DNA of 64,000 bases from Sphagnum compactum (lineage: Eukaryota; Bryophyta; Sphagnopsida; Sphagnales). Positions 58,001 through 64,000 of this stretch are shown one piece after another (position 1 is the stretch's first letter; every line of letters begins with the position of its first letter). Both the position numbers and the translations under genes were made by a program. The stretch lies in NCBI GenBank assembly GCA_965153455.1, contig OZ234495.1, forward strand, positions 24,920,875 to 24,984,874. The letters are read 5' to 3'. The notes beneath the pieces are model-generated. The model had not been told where the DNA came from and made no database searches. It saw only the letters and a program-made list of their open reading frames with translations.

Positions 58001-61000
58001 TTTTCCATTGAGTTGCTCACAGAGCTATTGGTGCTTGGATGGCAGATGGGACTGCAGCTTTCATCATGGCAGCATGGTGCAGGAGGTGGATGGTCATACT
58101 GCGATTCTTCATCACTGCCTTCAGTTAGACTGGTTTCACATGTGAGTTAGTGAGATGCTCGTCTTTCCTTTATTGGATTGTCCATGTTTCAAATTGCACC
58201 CTTGAGTGATATTTGTAGCATGATAGTATGTCACCATATCTATTCTGATAGCATTTGAAGTAATTGTTAGTTGTGAATCTTCATTGCAACTCCTTAGGGA
58301 ACATGAGGTGAAATGAGGTAGCTCCATGTCTCAAGATCAAAATCTGTTGTGCATTTCAGGGTTTTGTGGCCTCGGGACCTTTGCTATGTTCGTTATTGGC
58401 GTCGCAATGATGATGGAAGCTATGGTACATATGTTCGGAGCTACTTTGAATAAGCAATGTTGTTTTGTCAAACTGTTGTCTCTTTCTTGTCCTTTTCCTG
58501 AATATTGCTGCTGTTGTGTATGGTCAATGTGTCCTCACTTGTGGCTCTTCTGTCTCCAGTTATACTGTTTCGCTCACAGGAGCACCCAAGCTGCCCCCCT
58601 CTTCCTGGTTGTGTCCGTGCACATCTTGAAAGTAAGCTTGTTTTCTTGTGTACTGCACCTGCTTTTCTTAAGGTCTCTGGTACAAGACATTTTATTGGTT
58701 GAAAGTTGCTTGGATCACAAACAAATAATATGATGGTATTGAGGTGCTTGTTAAGTCTGTGTTGCTGCCATGTAACTATGCCAGAATTTATGTACATGAG
58801 GATGAGACATGAGGAACTTGAGTTCATTTTGAATTGGGGTAGCCATGCTGTAAGAAAACGTGCAGCCTAGCTCTTTAAACTCAATTGATTTGGCTTGATA
58901 GTCAATCATGCCAGAAGTGAATATGTGCTACTATCTTTGTCTCTGGTAGTCACTAGTGGCAATGAGAGAAGTTCCATGTATGTGAGGGTATGTGCTGTGT
59001 AGATGGGGGCTTTACCATTACTCCCCTCAAGCAGCGTGGAGCATTACAAGTCCGAGCGCGAGTGGAGCACTTGGTGCAGATTGATTTAAGGGGTTGGGGT
59101 GCAAACTATATTCCTTTGTGTCACCGCAGCACTGTGACCCAAATGCTCAATAGTGTTGCTGGTAAGCTCCCTCAGTTTTTGGCTTTAAAACACTGTGAGA
59201 TCTGGTTAATAGGCTAGCATGCATACCAGGGTGGCTATGTGGGGAGAGGAAGAGCAGGAACTATGGTATGCAAGTGAAGAGAAACAAGAATAGATTGAAC
59301 TGGGTAAAGGAAGAACGTGCATTGTGGATATGGTGCAAATAGGACTTGAGGTTAACATCATGAGTCCTCTTGCTAGCCATCAATAATAATCCCATGTATG
59401 TGGAAATGGGGAAGATACTGCTGACTTCTATGGCACTTATGCAAGAGTATAAGAGAGCACATGAATTGCTGAATGTTTCTAAAGTATTTTGCAAAGATGT
59501 GTAGAACTTTTCACATACTTTTACAGATTGAATTATTTTTGCTCCAAGAGACATGTGTTAGACATAGTATGTTCTGTGCTCTAGAGCTAAGTAATCCTTA
59601 TGTACCATGTCAACAAGGAAAAATGTATTGAGTTGGAAAAGTTGTATTGCAAATGGCTCATCCAAAGGGTGTAACATGCAGGACTTCGGGAGTGGTTTGC
59701 TCAAAGGGATGTAGAGCAGGTTTCCTCACCTGGTCAAAGGATAGTCAAAATGGAATCAGAAACATTACCTGGGAAGAAGCTCAGAAAACGACAGACAGGG
59801 CTCCAGCCAAGCACTTCACTTGACAACATACTTGCTGTGCGCCACTTAGACTTGGAAGAGTCAGATGATGAGGATGTTGTCTTCCACTCTCTTTCTGATT
59901 CCAAGGTGTGGCCTCATACATGCTCAAACAAATGTTGTCCTTCATGGTGGTGGTGAAAAATTGTGGTGTTTACAGGTTGGTCTCTGGGTGTGGGTTGACA
60001 GACTGTGCATCGGGTGAAGAGTGCAGGCTTGCCAGGTTATGGCAAAATGCCCCTCTTAAAACTGTTCTCTAGTGGTGCTGCTTTCTCCTTCTCCTTAACT
60101 TTTGGTTTCTATCCAAATGTTGTTGTATTCTTGGACCTTTCATAACAACCTGCTGATGGTAAAAGTTTATTTGTCAGTATTTAAATGAAGCCTTCCAGTG
60201 ACTAAGTGAAGAGAGAATGGTCACAGCAGGCTCTATGATCAATAGATTAGGGACTCACCAACTGGACTGTTGAAGGCTCACACACAAGACTTGTTCATAG
60301 GTGCTGGTCATTGTCTTTTGAGAGCTGTGTTCATCTAGTTTTCTACTTGCTTCCCTGTTCTGGAAGCTTGGATGCTGGTATCTCTGAACTTTGTTGTATG
60401 TGCTCCATATGCAGGATTTCATGCAATGAGTACTGCCATTACTGAGGAGGCTATCAACTTATCATTGTTTTCAGGTTCATTAAGCAAAGGTGCCCATGAT
60501 ACTGGTAAGAACTGCTGGAGTATTCCTGAAAACAACAGTTTTCGCGTCAGAAGCAAGCGATTCCTGCTTGACAAATCAAAAGTTAGTTCCATCAATCTTA
60601 TCCCTTTTCATTACCAGACATGTATGTTGTCTCATGTACCTTGATGTGCTCAGTTGTTGTGGGGCTCATCACAAGGGGGCATTGGGTGCCTAATGTCTGT
60701 GGGTATTGAATGCCAGACTCCTGCAGGGGAACCATTGATGCAGCTTGTGGCAGTTGATTGGTTTAAAGACAGTAACCGCATTGATCATGTGGCGAGGCGC
60801 AAAGACTGTGTGGCACAGGTATGTCACATGTATGGCATTGTTTCTTTAAGTTTTTCATCAGGCAAAGGTAGTGAAGTGTATTCACAACCATGATTGGTGG
60901 TCTTACTGGTGTTGGTATGCTTGTGGAGAATGATGTTTTCCTTTTTTGTTCTGTGCTTGTCTCTATGACTTCATTTTAAGCAGGCCTTGGTTTGCTACAG

Positions 61001-62273
61001 GTTGCTGCAGAGAGGGGTTTCTTTACTCTGGCATTCAATGTGCAGGTAGACTGACTTTTGCATCTTTTGTCAGACAGATTGTGGTCTATTTGTGCAAGAT
61101 TTTAGGACAGTATGCTTTTGGTAGGCTTTTTGGCTGTTTATGAGAGGTTTATGTATACACTCAGCTTGGGTAACAATAGAGACAGAAGACTGTTCATGTG
61201 CTCACTATTATTTTCTACAGTTGAAGTGTTCTGTTGCTCTCATTGTGATGTGGTTCACAGGTGCCAGCAACAAGTCATTACAGCATGGTGTTCTATTTTG
61301 TGGCACCCAATGCTCCTCAGCTAGGATCTTTGCTGCAGCGTTTTGTTGATGGGGATGATAACTTTCGAAACAGTCGCTTCAAACTTATCCCTTCAGTCCC
61401 CAAGGTAATTCACTGCCCTTCTCGATATAATTCTCATGCAAATATAGCTCTCAGGCACCACCTACTCCAATTCCAGTTTTAACACTGTTGTCTGTATCTT
61501 TCTTCAGGGGTCGTGGATTGTGAGGCAGAGTGTGGGCTCAACTCCTTGTATTCTTGGCAAAGCTGTAGATTGCACTTACCATCGAGGGCCAAAGTATCTT
61601 GAGGTATTTGAGTCTCACTTTGTCATTGCAGACATGTAATTTCAAGGTGTAAAAGCTCACATAAAGTTCACATATGCAGAAGCTTGAAAGACTGGTCCAT
61701 GAATTGATGGGAATACTGTTTGGGCAGGTAGATATTGATATTGGATCATCAACAGTGGCCAATGGAGTGCTAGGGCTCGTGTTTGGTGTGGTTACATCAT
61801 TGGTTGTTGACATGGCCTTTCTAGTTCAGGTATGTCCCATGTTCTCACCTCCACACATGGTTATCATCCTAAAAGCAACTCTGGAATCAAGACTGCAAAT
61901 ATCAAGGGAAGTACACTTTTTGATCCTGAAAAACCTTGGACATTTTGGTCAATTTTTCAGCAATTAGGGAATATCCTGACTAAAAGAAAGTGTTTGTGAA
62001 TCTAGATTATATGCTAAAATCCAGGCTGCAGGTTTTGGATAAGCTAACATCAGGTGAATTGATCAAGACTGCAAATATCAAAGGAAGCACTTTTTGATCC
62101 TTTGATATCTTCCTGTTGTGGTTCTAGGGTTTCCTGTCACAGAGCTCCTTGGATTTTCTTGTGTGTTGCAGGGTAATTCTATGGATGAGCTACCAGAACG
62201 CCTAATAGGTTCTGTCCGTGTGTCTCACTTGGAGCTCTTGTCAGCCATTTCACCATCAATGGAAAATAGCTGA
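55050..62273 (+). CDS. EDR2-like PH-START-DUF1336 protein, about 21 exons
   Basis: Homologue of Arabidopsis ENHANCED DISEASE RESISTANCE 2, a lipid-binding negative regulator of salicylate-dependent defence and cell death at the ER, plasma membrane and endosomes. Exons: 55050-55190, 55504-55578, 56258-56311, 56543-56608, 56948-57051, 57202-57275, 57405-57521, 57657-57697, 57848-57948, 58046-58141, 58360-58424, 58560-58631, 59003-59161, 59682-59905, 60415-60581, 60717-60818, 61001-61045, 61261-61404, 61508-61603, 61728-61829, 62172-62273. PH domain: KEGWMVRYGRRKIGRSFFHK..; START: GLRFFEE, ATCAHIFELIMGMDETRYEW, EVDGHTAILHH, LVQIDLRGWGANY; DUF1336: LVAVDWFKDSNRIDHVARRK, RFVDGDDNFRNSR, GSWIVRQSVGSTPC, SSTVANGVLG; end VRVSHLELLSAISPSMENS. 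About 718 aa, the family's length. The intron after ..RCQNG starts with GC (57522). The 59905/60415 junction does not keep phase, so one small exon is probably missing there. Confidence 0.9.
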
Positions 62274-62994
62274 AGTCGGCTTGTATGTGGGGGATGACAA
62301 TTCTGTTTTTGGATACAGTTTGCGTAAGTTGACTGTCCATGAACAAATTCTGCGTAGACAGGGTTAGACAGTTTTAACCACACTTGCTTATCAGAAATTC
62401 AACATGAGATTTGCATGTGAGCAATCCCTCATGTGCAAAACATACATGCCAGGCAGACACTGCATTAGTGTCACTCTCAATGTATTCATGCCAATAAGGA
62501 ATAGTCAGTACCATACTTCAAGCAGATTGCAACCCTGAGAACAATATACTGATAGGCAGAAGTTAATTTTAGCAATCTATGTCTTGTTTCTTTTGACATT
62601 ATGAGAAAGAACTGCTTGGGTGGATTAAACTCTTTGTAGAAGTATTGTATCTGAGGCATCACCTGCAGTTTTGGATGAGGCAATGAACATTACTAATTAG
62701 ATGTATTCTAATATCTTTCCTACAGGGTTGGCTCATTCAACCACCCTCACAAGGTATCCCCGCTTGTTGACTTACATTTTCAACAGCAGTTTTGGCTGTC
62801 CTCTACAGAGGAAAAAACTCGATGAATAGCTCTTTTAAATGATGGTAAATGAATTTGACCTGGCTTTCCAGCACACCGTCTCCTCTCAGTTATCTGGTAA
62901 ATAAGCAAGAGAGATGCATCACAAAAATATTGAATCATTTCTAAAGGCAGCATGTATGTACACCAGGTAGAGATGGTTACAGACATCCTCAATG
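62274..62994. other. Convergent 3' region between EDR2-like and OEP24-like
   Basis: About 720 bp separate the two stop codons of genes pointing toward each other. It must hold both 3'UTRs and polyadenylation sites. No coding sequence was recognised. Confidence 0.5.
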
Positions 62995-64000
62995 CTAAAT
63001 GTCAACACTCCAGGTTTTCTCAGCCACCATCTTTGCAAGCTTGTAATCTTTGACAGGGACTGTGGCAGTCACCTGCTCATGTGCAACAACAAAACACAAG
63101 CTTGAGAACACTCCAGTTTATTGTTCTTTCCTAGACCAAACATGCTGGTGTTCTATGTATGCAAACTTTTTTCACTCTTTCAACACCATGCAGAGACTGA
63201 ATACCGGTTTAAGCATTACAAGTGTAGTACTTTTTGAGGAATGGAAAGAGTCTGAGAGCTTGAATCAACTTACACACGCTTTCTTAACACTACAACTGTA
63301 CCTGTATTGGGAATGATCTTCCAATTAGAAAGGTATAGAAATGGCTGGCAATGAGGAGCAACTATGAAGACTAGATTGGAAGGTGGGTAAAAGAGACATT
63401 CGAAAAACTTTGATGCAACTTTCTACTGTGTGCACAATACAGAGAACACTACTCTCATGGTCAATAGAGGGTAGAAGAAAACAAGGAAGGATGTAATAGA
63501 AGCCAACAATGCTTAACCAATGATGATGAGAAACCTTTCAGAGGCCGGAAGGACAGTATCATTCACAATCCAGTTTATTCAGCCTAGTGCTTCAGAAATA
63601 GAAAGGGGAAGGCACAGAGTTACTCATACCTTGAAGTGACCATATTCCTTTGATTCCTGAGTCCATTCCAAGCCCAAATTCTTGTTGTGGCCATCATAAA
63701 CAGCTTTTGCATGATCATGCTTGCCAAACTTATGTCCAACGCCAAAGTGCCAGCTCTGACTTTGGAAATCATAAGAAGGCTCCAATGTGGTACCACAGCC
63801 ATGCAGATATTTGTATTTGACATGCCCATGTTCTGATGCAAAACTGTATTCGGCAGTCACCTTGTTGCGGGAATCCAGGGCCAAAGTTGCTTCCAACAAA
63901 GTGGCATTACACTTCTGAGGATGAATGTAGGTAAGTTCACCAACTTGCCAGCCATGGTTGCTCCTGTCATGAACTGAAACCTGGCAGCCTGCAGCCATCA
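62995..64000 (-). CDS. OEP24-like chloroplast outer envelope pore protein, 3' part (5' end beyond window)
   Basis: Beta-barrel channel of the plastid outer envelope, with broad permeability to metabolites such as sugar phosphates and dicarboxylates. Two exons are visible on the minus strand: 64000-63630 (runs off the window edge) and the terminal exon 63072-62995, joined in phase 0 across an intron with GT donor (63629) and AG acceptor (63073). The sequence shows the family's beta-strand pattern: VGELTYIHPQK, ATLALDSRNKVTAEYSF, GHVKYKYLHG, TTLEPSYDFQSQSWHFGVGH, KAVYDGHNKNLGLEWTQESK, then VTATVPVKDYKLAKMVAEKT and WSVDI at the C-terminus, matching the end AESTWNYEI known in OEP24. The part seen is about 148 residues of a family of about 213. 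The N-terminal strands and any upstream exon lie outside; where the exon begins near 63960-64000 is unclear. Confidence 0.87.

Noticed and set aside
1-64000. tRNA, rRNA, LTR retrotransposon or virus-derived genes
   Set aside because: I looked for cloverleaf-type sequences, rRNA motifs, paired LTRs and reverse-transcriptase blocks and saw none convincing by eye; a profile search could still find weak cases.

Overview
This is a nuclear genomic window from a land plant. Five genes belong to plant or eukaryote families: ICln, chlorophyllase, a nuclear-encoded CcmA/ABCI1, an EDR2-type PH-START-DUF1336 protein and the chloroplast envelope pore OEP24. A sixth is a plant MEKK1-type MAPKKK. Most genes have many short exons with GT-AG (twice GC-AG) introns. 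They sit as islands in very AT-rich DNA full of small DNA-transposon debris, tandem repeats and Helitrons, with no recognisable LTR retrotransposon. A non-seed plant such as a moss would fit, but that is an inference; family and genus cannot be told from what I can see.

Layout. 39-119: last exon of an unidentified + strand gene. 2439-4542: complete ICln gene, 6 exons, +, preceded by a telobox-bearing tandem repeat. 5-16 kb: repeats, including a decayed hAT-like transposase (9480-11050, -), a head-to-tail Helitron pair (12115-12787), a 348-bp MITE with TAA target duplication (13289-13636) and a fold-back MITE with TA duplication (15181-15488). 16432-18577: chlorophyllase, 4 exons, +. 18.6-27.9 kb: AT-rich repeats and a decayed reading frame. 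27953-28107: a nearly perfect 67-bp-arm hairpin. 28794-31477: CcmA/ABCI1, 7 exons, +. 31.5-38.3 kb: a ~132-bp satellite, a decayed protein gene on the - strand (33230-34330) and a partial MITE. 38324-40510: intronless MAPKKK, -. 41.7-54.4 kb: repeats, with two well-delimited non-autonomous Helitrons (45545-46390, +; 52335-52616, -), a second full MITE copy and a ~55-bp minisatellite of about 20 units. 55050-62273: EDR2-like gene, about 21 exons, +. 62995-64000: 3' part of an OEP24-like gene, -, convergent with EDR2-like.

The genes do not form a pathway. They are ordinary single plant genes: RNP assembly (ICln), chlorophyll or ester hydrolysis (CLH), mitochondrial cytochrome c maturation (CcmA), stress MAPK signalling (MEKK1-type), lipid-linked defence or trafficking (EDR2) and plastid envelope solute flux (OEP24). 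The most unusual items are the near-perfect hairpin upstream of CcmA, the Helitron set with intact termini, and two GC-AG introns at conserved exon junctions. All exon boundaries were read by eye from splice signals and remembered protein family similarity; no alignment or search was run.
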